Below, one piece after another: positions 10,385 to 20,828 of a DNA stretch of 64,000 nucleotides (the first letter of the stretch is position 1; every line of letters begins with the position of its first letter). Both the position numbers and the translations under genes were made by a program. This DNA is from Pseudocercospora fijiensis CIRAD86 (lineage: Eukaryota > Ascomycota > Dothideomycetes > Mycosphaerellales > Mycosphaerellaceae), in NCBI RefSeq assembly GCF_000340215.1, contig NW_006921535.1, positions 3,706,596 to 3,770,595 of the forward strand, in the 5' to 3' direction. Below the pieces are notes generated by a model. That model saw only the letters and a program-made list of their open reading frames with translations. It did no database searches and was not told the origin of the DNA.

Positions 10385-10930
10385 AACAGGGAAAAATAAG
10401 GAAGGTTGAAGAGCCTAATACTTATAGTTATAGGCATTATCCCTATTTTCTAGACTATATTATATACCTGCCTTTGTAACTCTACCTAATACTCCCTCTA
10501 AATATCCTTATACTCTACCTACTAGAAATTCAACTAGGTACCTAAACCTATAGCTACCTCTATATCTTTTACTATCTTCTATAGGTTAAAGGACTCCTCT
10601 ATAGTAGCCTCTACCTCCTTATATAATACGAAGTTACTGCCTACCCTATCCTTAATATCTCCTAAATAACTAAGAGTTCTAAGGAACGAACTAGTATTCG
10701 GCCTTAGTATAGCGAGTAACTAGTAGAACGTTCTATAGAGCTGCCTTATAGCTCTTTTATATACTATACCGATACCGAGGGAGGAGCTATCCTAGTACTT
10801 AATGTTAGAGAATAGTTTAGTTAGAAAGTGTTCGAACTTCTTAAGGAGGGCTTCTAGGGAAATCGATAAGTTCTGCCTAGATCTAGATAATAATATTCTA
10901 CCGAGCAGTTAGGGAATTAAATAGCGAGCG
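10385..10930 (-). pseudogene. Unidentified protein remnant
   Basis: On the minus strand one frame of about 180 codons is interrupted mostly by TAG that fits lost Trp or Gln codons. It contains an amphipathic LLKKFEHFLTKLF stretch, then RAIRQLYRTFY, SFLRTLSYLGDIKDRVG and KEVEATIEESFNL. It looks like real coding sequence because sense codons are varied and stops are few for such TA-rich DNA. I do not recognise the family. It may belong to the same element as the hAT transposase, or be another captured gene. Confidence 0.4.
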
Positions 10931-11502
10931 AAAGGATGAAATTTATACCTAATAAGTGCAGTTTCTAAACTAAACTATAATAGCTTATATATGTATGTAT
11001 GCTTTTAATTAGTTAGTGCCCTTAGCTAATTGTCTATAGATTTAGGGTTATATAAGTACCTTCCTACAACTAAAAAGTGCCGGCTACGCTGCCGGCTATA
11101 CTCTCGTATCTTATAAAGGGCTTGCTTCGAGTTACGTAGACATTCTTATACTTCTTAGAAACCGATAAATTCTATAGTTCGAACTAGCTAATCCTGTAGT
11201 TGCTTAGCAAACTAACCTAAACCAAACTAGATCTTCGGCTTAGCGAACTAAACCAAACTAACCCGAACTACTACGGGGTCTAAAAGAGCGTAGTAAATAT
11301 AATATAGTTACTATTATAGCCGGCAATCGTAGCCGGCAGTCGAATAAGAGTGTCCTTATAGTAAAACTAATATAGTCTCTAGTTTAAACTAGGAATCTAT
11401 ATAGTTCGAAAAAACCAAACCGGAACTAGGGAGCTAGTTCGCCGCTAAGAAACTAAACTATATACGTTTAGTAGTTCGGAAACTAAACTACTACGGGGTC
11501 TA
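10931..11502. repeat. Repeat-bearing junction segment with CTACTACGGGGTCTA pair
   Basis: No gene was recognised. A 15-bp sequence (CTACTACGGGGTCTA) occurs at 11,268-11,282 and again at 11,488-11,502, the second copy ending exactly where gypsy A1 sequence starts. Around both are AACCAAACTA and GAACTA-type motifs, reminiscent of subterminal repeats of DNA transposons. CCGGCTA or CCGGCA pairs lie at 11,077-11,098 and 11,318-11,341. It could be the right end of the element carrying the hAT transposase, but no partner terminus was found near 3,595. Confidence 0.45.
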
Positions 11503-11661
11503 ACCTAATTTAGGTCTATACGCACTATAATAACCTGCGTAGTATTACTAAGGTTATAAGGGTTATAGGTCGATAGGCTAGATAGGCTATCTACCTAGCC
11601 GGGTTCGATTTTAATATATTATATCGGCTAGGCGTAAGCAACCCTACTAATAGCCTATCGA

Positions 11662-11676
11662 GGCGACCTAATTATA
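11662..11676. repeat. LINE 1 target-site duplication, left
   Basis: GGCGACCTAATTATA, identical to 16,570-16,584. In A0 and A3 this stretch is continuous in the gypsy frame (the RRPDYN region), which shows that the LINE landed in pre-existing gypsy DNA. Confidence 0.9.
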
Positions 11677-11899
11677 AATAGATAGATAGATAGATATTTC
11701 ATTTGCCTGTTATAGTGCCTTTCGGCCTATGTAGGTCTGTTTCTATATATTGTTTTAGGTAGGAAACCAACTTAGTTAGTAAAAACCTCCCTCCTGTCCT
11801 ATTTATAAGTGTTAATCTTCCTCGTTTCCTTGTTTTCCTTCCTCTAGGGTATACTAGTATTATAGTTGTTACCCTTTAACTACCTTGCCTACTGCCCTG

Positions 11900-14800
11900 C
11901 CCTTCTTTCCCCCTCTTCTTCCCTCCTTCTTATCTACTCCTTAGTTTCCCTTGCTAGTGCGAATTATTGTATAAATCCCTATTTAATAATCTACTTTACT
12001 ATCCTCTTTAGGTCTTCTTTGCTCTAGATTAGCTTATCGTATTCCCTTTCTATTGCTTTTAGTCTCTAATTACTTCTACCTTCTAACTATTAAGGGCAGA
12101 CTAGTAGTATATACTTAGGGTTGTGAGATTGGTAGCTATATTAGTAAGCCCTGCTTTTAATTCCTAGGACGTTTCTTCTAAATAGGTAAGATCTGAGTCT
12201 AATATGTTTAGATCTGATTTGGATAGCTAAGCTTGCCTCGGCCCTATTTAGGTCCTTATAGAGCTAGTAGTTGTATTAACTAAATTTGATTAGTGCCTTT
12301 AGGGTTCCTAGTCTAACTTGTATTTTGTTCTATTCCTGCTCCTATAGGTATCTAGCAATTGATTCTGCTAGGCTTTGTTTCGCTCCCTTTAGCTTATCTT
12401 CCTTTAGCCTTATATTTGGTCCCTAAAGCTCTTTCTCTAGCATTTCTCTTATTAAGACTCTATATTGCTCTAGGTCTTTGACTTTCTAGGGAGTTATTTG
12501 TAGTCTGTCTCGCCTCCTAGTCCTAATATACTAGGCTTTTATCTTATCTAGTGCCTTTTAGATAGTCTGTTAGGCTAGGTATTCTATTGTCTTTGCTGCA
12601 TATTAGTGTCTTAGTCCCTTAAAGTATTGTTTAACTAGTAGGATCCCTAATTCCATTTCTACTACCCTTGTTAGTATAGTTTTGTATACTCCTAGGATTT
12701 TCTTTAGGCTTTAGGTTTAGGACCTGCTAACTAGTTGCTTAATCCTCTTTAGTGTTTTCTCCTAGGCTGTCTATATCTATGCTCTATATAGTATTACTAG
12801 CTTAACAATTGCTTTGTATATAACTTTAGCTTTCTCGAATGTAGCCCCCTATATAGAGGCTATAAGCCTATTAATGGATTGTATGTTAGCATCTGCCCTC
12901 TGCTTTACCTTCTTTACTTATAGTCCCTAATTCAGTTTTGGATCTAGCTAGATCCCTAGTACCCTAAGCTCTGCTAATAGTTGGGTTTTAAAGCCTTAGA
13001 TAGTAATTGATTGCTTTATATTATAGGTTGATTTAGCCTTGCTAAAGTAAATGAGCTAGTACTTTTCTAGGGCGAATTTTGCTCTATGCCTCCTTGCCTA
13101 TTTTTTATACTCTTAGTGCTTCTCTTCTAGGATCTTGCAGTTGGTTTCTATTGTCTTAGACTAGGCTAGGATGTTTGTATTATCTACAAACCCTAATGCT
13201 GATATGTTTTTTGATTCTAGGAGTAGGAGTAGGTCTATTATAAAGATAAGGAAGAGGATTAGGGAGAGTGTTAATCCTTAGGGGATTCCCTTTTTAGTTA
13301 GCATTAGGTCTGATTTGAATTTGCCTAGAATAAGCTATATCGATCTTTCCTATAGGAAGGACTAGATGAATTGGACTATCTAGTTTAGTATAGCTTTCTA
13401 TTTGAGTATATATAGGAGCCTTTTATAGGAGACATTGTTAAAGGCTCCTAAGATATTAAGGGAGAGGAGGGTTGCTACCTAGTTTTAACTATAGTGCTAG
13501 ATATGCTTAATCTGTTCTGTAATTAGTTCTATAGCTGTTAGTATTAACCTCTTCTTTCTTCCTCCTATCTAGCCTTTAGGAAGGATATTCCTTTCCTCGG
13601 CAAAGGTTGTTAGCCTTCTAGCGACAATTTTTTCTAGCACCTTGCCTATTGTATTAAGTAGGGCTATTAGTCTATAGGCCTTAAGCTATATATAGTCTTC
13701 CTTCTAGGGCTTCCTTAGCACTACTATTAGGGACTTCCTAAATAGTCTTAGGTAGTATCCTAGTGCTAGGCTTTGTAAAAAGATATTGGCTAGTGCTAGG
13801 GCTAGCCCCTTCCTATATGCTTTTAGAAGTTTGTTATAGATCTTGTCTTCTCCTAGTGCCTTATTGCCTAGAATTTTCTTTAGGATCCTTTCAATAGTTT
13901 CGGGTTTAACCTAGGTATCTCTTAGTATGCCTAGTAGTAGGGTCTCTTATTCTTTCTCCTTTATGTCTAATAGGTCTGCTTGTACTTTTCTATAGAAGAA
14001 GTATTAGCCTAGGGCTCTTACTTTCCCTTCTATTGTAGTCTACATTTGTCCTTATTAGTCTATAATATCCGGGAATTGTAGTAGCATATCCTTATCCTAT
14101 TTAGGTCTCCTTGCCTATTTAGCTATCCTCTATATCTCCTCTAGTTTCTTTATAATCATTCCTATTATAGATCTCTATTCTTGTATCTTATCTTTCTTAA
14201 TCTAGATCTTCTTTTCCTAGTAGGCTTTATTATAGTTGTCCTATACTTCCTAGGTATAGGTTTGTGTCTACTGCCTCCTAGCCTTCCTTACTGCTTTAAC
14301 CTTCCTTATATACTTACTAGTCTAGTATAGTTGCTAGTATAGTGAATGTTTCTTTGCTAGGGTATGCTTTCTAGCTACCTGTTTTAGGATTCCTGTTAGT
14401 TCTTCTACTACCTTATTAATGTCCTCTAGCCTTAGTAGGTACTTTGTTAAGAGTTCCTCTAGTTTTAGGTCCCTTTCTAGTTCCTTCCTAATCCTGCCCT
14501 ATTAGGTACCTTTCTAGTTAAGCTTCTCCTCTAGTTCCCTTTCCTAATTAGTTTAGACATTTAGCTTAATCTATACCGGGAAGTAGTCTAATGATTCTTC
14601 TAGTTCCTAGTTAACCCTATATCTTATAATCCTGTTCCTAATCTAATGTAATGCAAAGTATAGGTCTAGTATGCTACTGCTTCCTCTTGCCTCCTAAGTA
14701 ATTAGTCCCTTTAGGGTAACAATTTCTATTCCTTCCCTCTCTAATATGTCAATTAGTCTTCCTACTAGGAAGTAGTAAGCTAGGGTAAAGTCTAAGCCCT

Positions 14801-15260
14801 AGAGGGGGTAGTAGAGGTTGAAATCCCTAAGTAGGATTTAGTAGGTATTCCCCTAGATAACTCTAGGTAGTCTTTCTAGGGTTTTCAGTTAGGTACTGCT
14901 TCTTAAGTCTAGTAGTGGGTTGTATATACAGTGGACTTAGAGTGTACCTTAGGATGTCTCTACTTAAACTAATATTAGGTCCCTATCCTCCTATAGTATA
15001 GCCTGCTAGGTTTCTATATCTATCTCTTTGCTAATGTAGATGCATGTCCTTAGGGCTCCCTAGTTATAGATAATTAGGTAGTATCTTAGGTCTTTAACTA
15101 TTGCTAGTCTCTTTGTATATAGGTTGAGCTAGGGCTCTTAGATTGCAATAATGTAATATTCTTTTAGGTTTAGTACTTAAAGGAAGCTCCTCTATACCTT
15201 GTCTTTGCTCTTGTTAACATTGTACTATATAATGTTTAGTAATATTGCAATGTTTATTGG
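11900..15260 (-). pseudogene. LINE 1 ORF2 remnant: endonuclease and reverse transcriptase
   Basis: At the 5' part (about 15,250-14,600) the frame shows an APE-type endonuclease with an N-terminal NVNKSKDKV region, AI.EP, and a DFNLYYP-like stretch. The reverse transcriptase follows with GIP.G near 13,290 and the catalytic box at about 13,172-13,186. The box reads FVDNTN here, against FVDDTN in copy 2, so one catalytic aspartate has been lost by G-to-A change. Many TAG stops replace Trp and Gln codons. The enzyme would have nicked the target and primed reverse transcription from it. It is inactive. Confidence 0.8.
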
Positions 15261-16546
15261 GTTTTATCTATATTATTTCCCTATAAGTTTTCCTTTAGTC
15301 TTCCCTTACTTTAGACTAACATTTAACTAAGCTTTGTCTGCCCTGCTTCCTTTCCTGCAATATTAAGGTATCTTAGTCTCCCTAATTACTAGTAACTTTC
15401 TTATACTAGTAAGGCCCTGAATGTAAACCTATTATCTTGTCTAGACCTCTTTTATAGCACTTAGCTCGGTTGCTTCTGTACCTAGCTGCCCTAGCTTATT
15501 GTGTATCTTTTTAGTGTGTTGATTCTAGCTTCCTTTGCCTTCCTAGCTGCCTATATTCTTACTAGGTATTCCTTCGCCTATAAGGGGTGTCTTTTAGTGC
15601 AGTATATATATCTTGCTTCTCCCTTATATGCTTTGCATTCTTTAACCTAGTAATCCCCTATATAATAGGAGTAGGTATTAGTTGTCTTTATGCACTTAGC
15701 TGCTAAGTGTCTATAGTATTAACATTTAAAGCACTGTATTATCCTATAGTTGCTTCTATATATCTCTGTTTCCAATCTTTTAAAGTCCTAGAACAACCCC
15801 TAGTCTAGTACTATGTTAGCTTGCTCTATACTCCCTATCTAGATAATTAGGGAAGACTGCTTCTTAGTCTCTTCGATTTTCCTTTTAATCTATGCCACTT
15901 TTGTAATCTTTAGGCCTAGGTATATAGCTTAGTTTTGTCTCTATAGGCTCTCAATATCCTATTCTTCCTTAAAGCTTCTTATTATACTATAGGCTATAAT
16001 TATAAATTGCTGTTAGGAGACCTTTGCTGTTTTCCCTATCTTGGTTATCTATTCTTTTTGTGTTTCTAGCTTCTTTTTATCCTGCTCTTGTGCTATAAAC
16101 AGCTTAATTACCCCTTTACCTTCGTTCTTAGCCCTAATTACCTCTTTAACTGCAATTCTTTCTACAATCTCTTTCCCTATAAGTCCTTAGATTTCCTTTT
16201 GCTCCTATAGGTCCGTAATATAGACTCTAACTACTGTCCTCGGGGGTTTTAGCGCCTCCTAACTAGCTACTACCGCCTAGGTGCGGTAGTTTAGGCTTGT
16301 CTCCTATTGTTTCTTCGTAATCTTTACTACGACTATATTAGCGACCTTTGTAATTACGTAGCTTGCCTAGCTATAGATTGCTTTCAGTCCTCTAAGGAGT
16401 TCTAAGATTATTATCCTATATGCCCTCTTAGGGGTTCTTCTATCTTCCGCCTTTAGTACCTCTTCTGCCCTAGTATATAGTGCTTTCTATTCGTCCTCCC
16501 TTCCTTCTTAACTGTCTTCCCTTCGTCTCTAATTGTTCGCTGCCAT
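15261..16546 (-). pseudogene. LINE 1 ORF1 remnant: zinc-knuckle nucleic-acid-binding protein
   Basis: A possible start ATG lies at 16,546-16,544 (MAANN, then Lys/Arg-rich). Near the C-terminus (about 15,735-15,590) the frame carries CFKC, four residues, H, four residues, C, then a second knuckle with Cys changed to Tyr and a third partial one, as in ORF1 of Tad-clade LINEs. The Cys-to-Tyr changes are TGY-to-TAY transitions. It is inactive. Confidence 0.75.
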
Positions 16547-16569
16547 TTTCTCTTTACGCGAGGTATATC

Positions 16570-16584
16570 GGCGACCTAATTATA
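16570..16584. repeat. LINE 1 target-site duplication, right
   Basis: GGCGACCTAATTATA, the second copy of the duplication at 11,662-11,676. Confidence 0.9.
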
Positions 16585-18483
16585 ATAGAGAGACTTAGTA
16601 TATTAACTCTTTGTTTCTAATCCTATAGTATAAGATTGCTATAGCCTATATTATTAATAAGCAAGCGTAGGATAAGCGGACTTCTAGACCCCGCGGCGAT
16701 AACAAATACTATAGCAGAGTTATCGTTCTTCTAGTATGCGTTAGAAAGGACGTAGATCGCTCGAGCTATAATAACTTAATTAAAGACATTGCTATCTATA
16801 GTAATAGTCTATATAGCGATAGTATTATAGAAGAGGTTATAGTTATTCCGGCTACTAGTACTATTAGATATATATAATACGTACCTCGTTCGATAGCTAG
16901 GGTACTATTAAATAACCTTACAAATAGGGATAGTTAATCGTTTATAGATTAGCTATTATATGCTTAGTAGAGGGACGCCTTTGCTATTAAACGTATTAAT
17001 AAGCTTATAAGTAGACGAACGACTCGATCTAGTAAGAGTAACTAGTCGATCGACGACAAGGGTTACTTAAAGTTTAAAGGCAGATACTATATCCCCGCTA
17101 AACAATCGATTAGGCAAGAGCTTTTAAAGCGACACTATAATAGTAAGCTTGCTAGTTACTATAGTATAGAGAGGTCGTACGAGCTACTATCGCGTATATA
17201 CTACTAGCTAAATAGTAAGTAGTATATAAGAGAATATATACAGACCTATATAGTATACTAGCGTATTAAAGCACTAAAGCACTTACTACTTAGCGAGTTG
17301 TCTTTACTTCCTATTCTAAAGAAGCTATTCGTAGAGCTTATAATAGACTTTATTATAGGCCTTCCTCCTACTAAGCGTAGAGGCAGCAAGGATATATATA
17401 ATGCTATCCTTATTATAGTAGATTGATTTACTAAAGGCGCTCGATATATCCCGGCGCGGAAAGATTAGACTGCTATTAATATAGTAGATGCGCTATAGAA
17501 TAATATCTTCTATATATATTAGGGAACCCCTAAGGGGATAGTATCCGATCGTAGGTCGATACTAATATCGTACTATTAGAGCGAAATATACCTATATAGT
17601 ATAGCTAAGACTAAAGCATCGGCTATTAATAGCCTTCTATCTATAGACTAACGGTTAAATAGAGAGGCAGAATACTACCCTATAGTAGTACCTACGTAGC
17701 TATATTAATAAGAACCCTAAAGATTAGGTTAACCTCCTATAGCCTATAGAATTCGTATATAATAATAGCGTACACTCGTTAACTAAGGTTTTACCCTATA
17801 TAGCTATAATAGGCTAAAACGCCGCTTTACTATAAGAACTATTTACCTCGCTTAAGGCCGAGCGTAAGGAAAGGGAAGCGCGTTAAGTACTAGAGACACT
17901 AGCGGCAATAGAACGCGTTTAGAAGATACAAGAAATCTACGCTAAGATAGCTAAGAAGCTAATAAAGGCTTAAGAATACTAAAAGACCTACTACGATAAG
18001 CGCTATATACTAATAACCTTTAAGCAAGGCGATATGGTTATACTTAGTATAAAGAACCTCCGTATCCGTAAATACCTATCGCCTAATAGCAAAACAAGGC
18101 CTAAGCTCGTACTAAGATATATTAGCCTATTTCGTATCCGAGAGACTAGGGGCATATAGGCTTACTAATTGTAGCTTCCCCCTTATTATACTATCTATAA
18201 TACCTTCTATATATCCCTCCTTAAGCTATATTACTAGCGCGAAGGCGATAAAGCGCCTACTAAGTTAGAAGAAGTCTTAGCTAATAGTAAAGAGCTATAG
18301 TCGGTCGAGCGTATACTAAAGCATCGGACTAGATAAAGCAAGAAGGAGTACCTACTAAGATAGTAGGGCTATTTACCTAAATAGGACTTAAAGGAAGTAG
18401 AAGGCTCCTTTAAGGATATAACTAAGTTGTTAGATAAGTATTAGACTAATATAAAGAACAAGAAGAAGGCTAAGAGCTTATAA
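16585..18483 (+). pseudogene. gypsy A1 integrase and chromodomain remnant
   Basis: Continuation of the A1 pol frame: HHCC region about 17,080-17,300, integrase core about 17,325-17,480 (ELIIDFIIGL, GSKDI), C-terminal part and chromodomain about 18,290-18,470, ending at TAA 18,481-18,483. Stops are more numerous than in A0, and the integrase core and the terminal stop are in different frames, so small indels have occurred as well as RIP. Confidence 0.78.
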
Positions 18484-19702
18484 TGTTACTAATATTGCTA
18501 AAGAGACCTAGGATTAATAGCACCCCTAGGGTACTATTAGCTAACTAATTAGAGGCAAGCAATTGTTAGCAAAGGACAACGAGAGTATACTATAATAGTA
18601 AACGCGTACTAAGTGTTAATAAGCGCGCTATAACGCATTAGCTAATCGCCTACTCTTTTAAGGATTCTACCTCTTTACTAACGCACTAAGGCCCTTCTCT
18701 TAGTATTTAGGTCCCTCTTATATTCCTCTATTCTATCGAGGCCTCGAGGCCTAGGCGATTAGCGAGGGCGGCGCGCGCGTACGCGTAGCGTCGCGCTACG
18801 AGCTAGCGATATATTAGAAGCCGATACGGTCGTATTAATAGTGTTATTGTTAGTTAAAGAAGGAAACTAGAAGCAAAGTAAAGTTAGCGCTAAGACGGCT
18901 AGCGCCGCTATTATTAATATTACTTGCTATTATCGCTATACCTATAGGAACAACCTTACCTATACTATAGGCCTAAGGCCGGAGTACGCTATACTAACTA
19001 AGTTAAAAGAACGACTATATTAGGAGTTTAATTAAAAAGATAGAGAGCCGCTTAAAAGATTAATTAGTTAATAGACTAACTAAGGGCAAAAATATAGAGC
19101 TAAGCTAGCTAGGGTCGATCTTACGGACAATAGGTTACTTCTTAATCTTTCCGACCCTTTAAGTAAAGCGAACCTTAACTACTACGCTTATAATAGCCGT
19201 TACCTATAGAAACTAGACGAACTATGTTTTAGAAAATTAATAATTAAAGGCTGCTAAACCTAACTAATTAGGGCTAGCGAAACTATAAACAGTAATTAGC
19301 CCTTAGAAACAATAGTAATTAGCCCTCGAAACGAACATTACTAGGTCTTTTAGAGTAGACGTAAAGAACTCGGATAACATTACTTAGAACGGAGGCAGTA
19401 CTATAATACCTCGTACGCCTACCTATTATAGTAGGGAAGACGCGCTCGTATTATAATTAGTTAATAGCCCTTAATTCTTATAGATATATATCGCTTTATT
19501 ATATATAAGGATAGCGCAGTTAGAGTTAAGCATTATATTGCGGTTAGAAGGTAAGGTTTAATATAGTTATATAACTAGGTAGTTAAGTATTTAATTTAGC
19601 GCGGACTAAGTAGCTTATTAGATCCGCTAAGTTAGTAGCTATAGAGGTTGAGATTAGAATATAGACCGGCTATAAGGGCGTAGCCTTTAGAAGGGAAGCG
19701 TA
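18484..19702 (+). other. 3' spacer of gypsy A1
   Basis: Matches 2,069-3,397 of A0 and contains no recognised gene. A CG-rich GGCGCGCGCGTACGCG run lies at about 18,770-18,790. Confidence 0.65.
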
Positions 19703-19898
19703 TATTAGGGCTAAAGAGGCTATACGTAATTAGTATATAACTAAGCCGAGTAAAGCTAGGGTCTTAATGCCTTAGGTAGGGCTTAGCGCTTAGCGTTAGG
19801 CTAACTTACCTGCCCTCCTCCCTCTCCTCCTAGATCCTTATCGAATACTACTTATACCTACTACTACCCTATCTACCTACTAATATAACCCTTCTTAT
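19703..19898 (+). repeat. 3' LTR of gypsy A1
   Basis: Begins TATTAGGGC (TG changed to TA) and ends CCCTTCTTATA. It is collinear with the A0 LTR. Gypsy D sequence begins immediately to the right. Confidence 0.82.
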
Positions 19899-19900
19899 AA

Positions 19901-20070
19901 GAGTACGACTATACGATCGAACTTAAGGAAGGCACGTTACCTCTATAGATATCTATCTATCTATAAAATCTCCTAAAAAGAGCTAAAGACTATATATAAA
20001 TATATTAATAGCGCCTTCGAGAAAGGCTAGATACGTCTAAGCAAGTCGCCTAGTAGCGCCTATATTATAG
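19901..20070 (+). pseudogene. gypsy D reverse-transcriptase N-terminal fragment, inverted
   Basis: Plus-strand frames read EYDYTIELKEGTLPL and, after a frame change in a TATC repeat, KELKTI, YINSAFEKG and SKSPSSA. This is the start of a Ty3/gypsy reverse transcriptase domain. The piece lies head-to-head with the preceding part of the same protein on the minus strand, so it was inverted after insertion. Confidence 0.6.
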
Positions 20071-20079
20071 GAGTCGTAG

Positions 20080-20639
20080 GATGCCGGCTAGTTCCGGGTT
20101 AAAGACGTCTTCGTACTTATAGTACTAGTAAGGAATACCTTTAGTAACCTTTACTAAGGTAATAAGGTCGGAGTAGACTTAGTTAGGGACTTCTTAAAGT
20201 TTAGGTTCGTCTTCGTAGAAATTTCGAAGCCGATCCTCTATCGCTATAGTAGCGAGCTACTACTAGTTCGGTTTTCTTTTTCCTAGGTTAATAGTCGTAG
20301 GGTTACGGTTAGCTCTATCTTACCTATTTGCGATATAGAGTATATTCTTAAAGGCGAAAGAGCCTATAGGCTCCGCGACTACGGCGATATCCTTATATAG
20401 AGTTACCGGAGCTAGTCCGAAGTTAGGGTAGTTAAGGGTATTAGTAGATACTATATATAGGCTATTTTCTAAAGAGAGATCGCTCGTACCGTCGATAAAA
20501 GACGTAAGGATAGAGGCGGTAGTCGCTTTTACTCTAGTACTATTATTCTTAGAATCTTATATAAAGATAGCTATCCGAAAATTAAATAAAGAGCGAGGTA
20601 GCCGCGAGCTAGTTTTATCTAAGGACTATATTATATAAT
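20080..20639 (-). pseudogene. gypsy D protease-to-RT linker remnant
   Basis: The minus strand from 20,639 down to about 20,080 reads NYPNFGLAP, VAEPIGSFAFKNIL, EDRLRNFYEDEPKL, then KVTKGIPYQYYKYEDVF and NPELAGIL. The last part resembles the EVP.EYH.F.DVF segment just upstream of gypsy reverse transcriptases. Stops are TAG or TAA. It is the downstream continuation of the minus-strand gag-like frame beyond 26,614, interrupted by A2. Confidence 0.6.
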
Positions 20640-20644
20640 TATAG

Positions 20645-20828
20645 TATAATACAGGTTATATAAGTAGGTAGATAGTATAGTTAAAAGCGTATAGTATTCG
20701 ATAAGGTCTATAAAGGAGGAAGAGAAAGCTTAGAAAGTTAGGCTAACGCTAAGCGCTAAGCCCTGCCTAAGGCACTAAGACCCTAGCTTTACTTACCCGG
20801 TTATGTGCCTTTTATATGCCCTCTAATA
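20645..20828 (-). repeat. 3' LTR of gypsy A2
   Basis: 184 bp, starting TATAATACAGG and ending CCCTCTAATA on the plus strand. It matches 26,426-26,608 except for RIP-type transitions. Both termini show TG/CA changed toward TA. Confidence 0.85.

Larger units (their letters stand above)
11677..16569 (-). mobile_element. Tad-like LINE, copy 1 (non-LTR retrotransposon)
   Basis: A 4.9-kb element on the minus strand with its 3' end at 11,677 in an (ATAG)n/(TATC)n tail and its 5' end near 16,569. It has the two-frame organisation of fungal Tad1-clade LINEs. It is flanked by a 15-bp target duplication GGCGACCTAATTATA at 11,662-11,676 and 16,570-16,584. Copy 2 at 52,740-57,661 is nearly collinear, and differences are mostly RIP-type transitions. 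It interrupts the A1 gypsy sequence just after RNase H. Confidence 0.88.
11503..19898 (+). mobile_element. Ty3/gypsy chromovirus family A copy A1, 5'-truncated, split by LINE 1
   Basis: Family A sequence starts inside RNase H at 11,503-11,676 and resumes after the LINE at 16,585, running through integrase, chromodomain, 3' spacer and 3' LTR. It parallels A0 throughout. No 5' LTR, gag or reverse transcriptase is present, so the copy was truncated before or during rearrangement of the block to its left. Confidence 0.85.

Noticed and set aside
3590..11510. hAT element with ends at the TAGGGTG near 3,594 and GGGGTCTA near 11,502
   Set aside because: The two ends do not form matching inverted repeats and the flanks share no 8-bp duplication; the left flank is an LTR end and the right flank is RNase H coding sequence.
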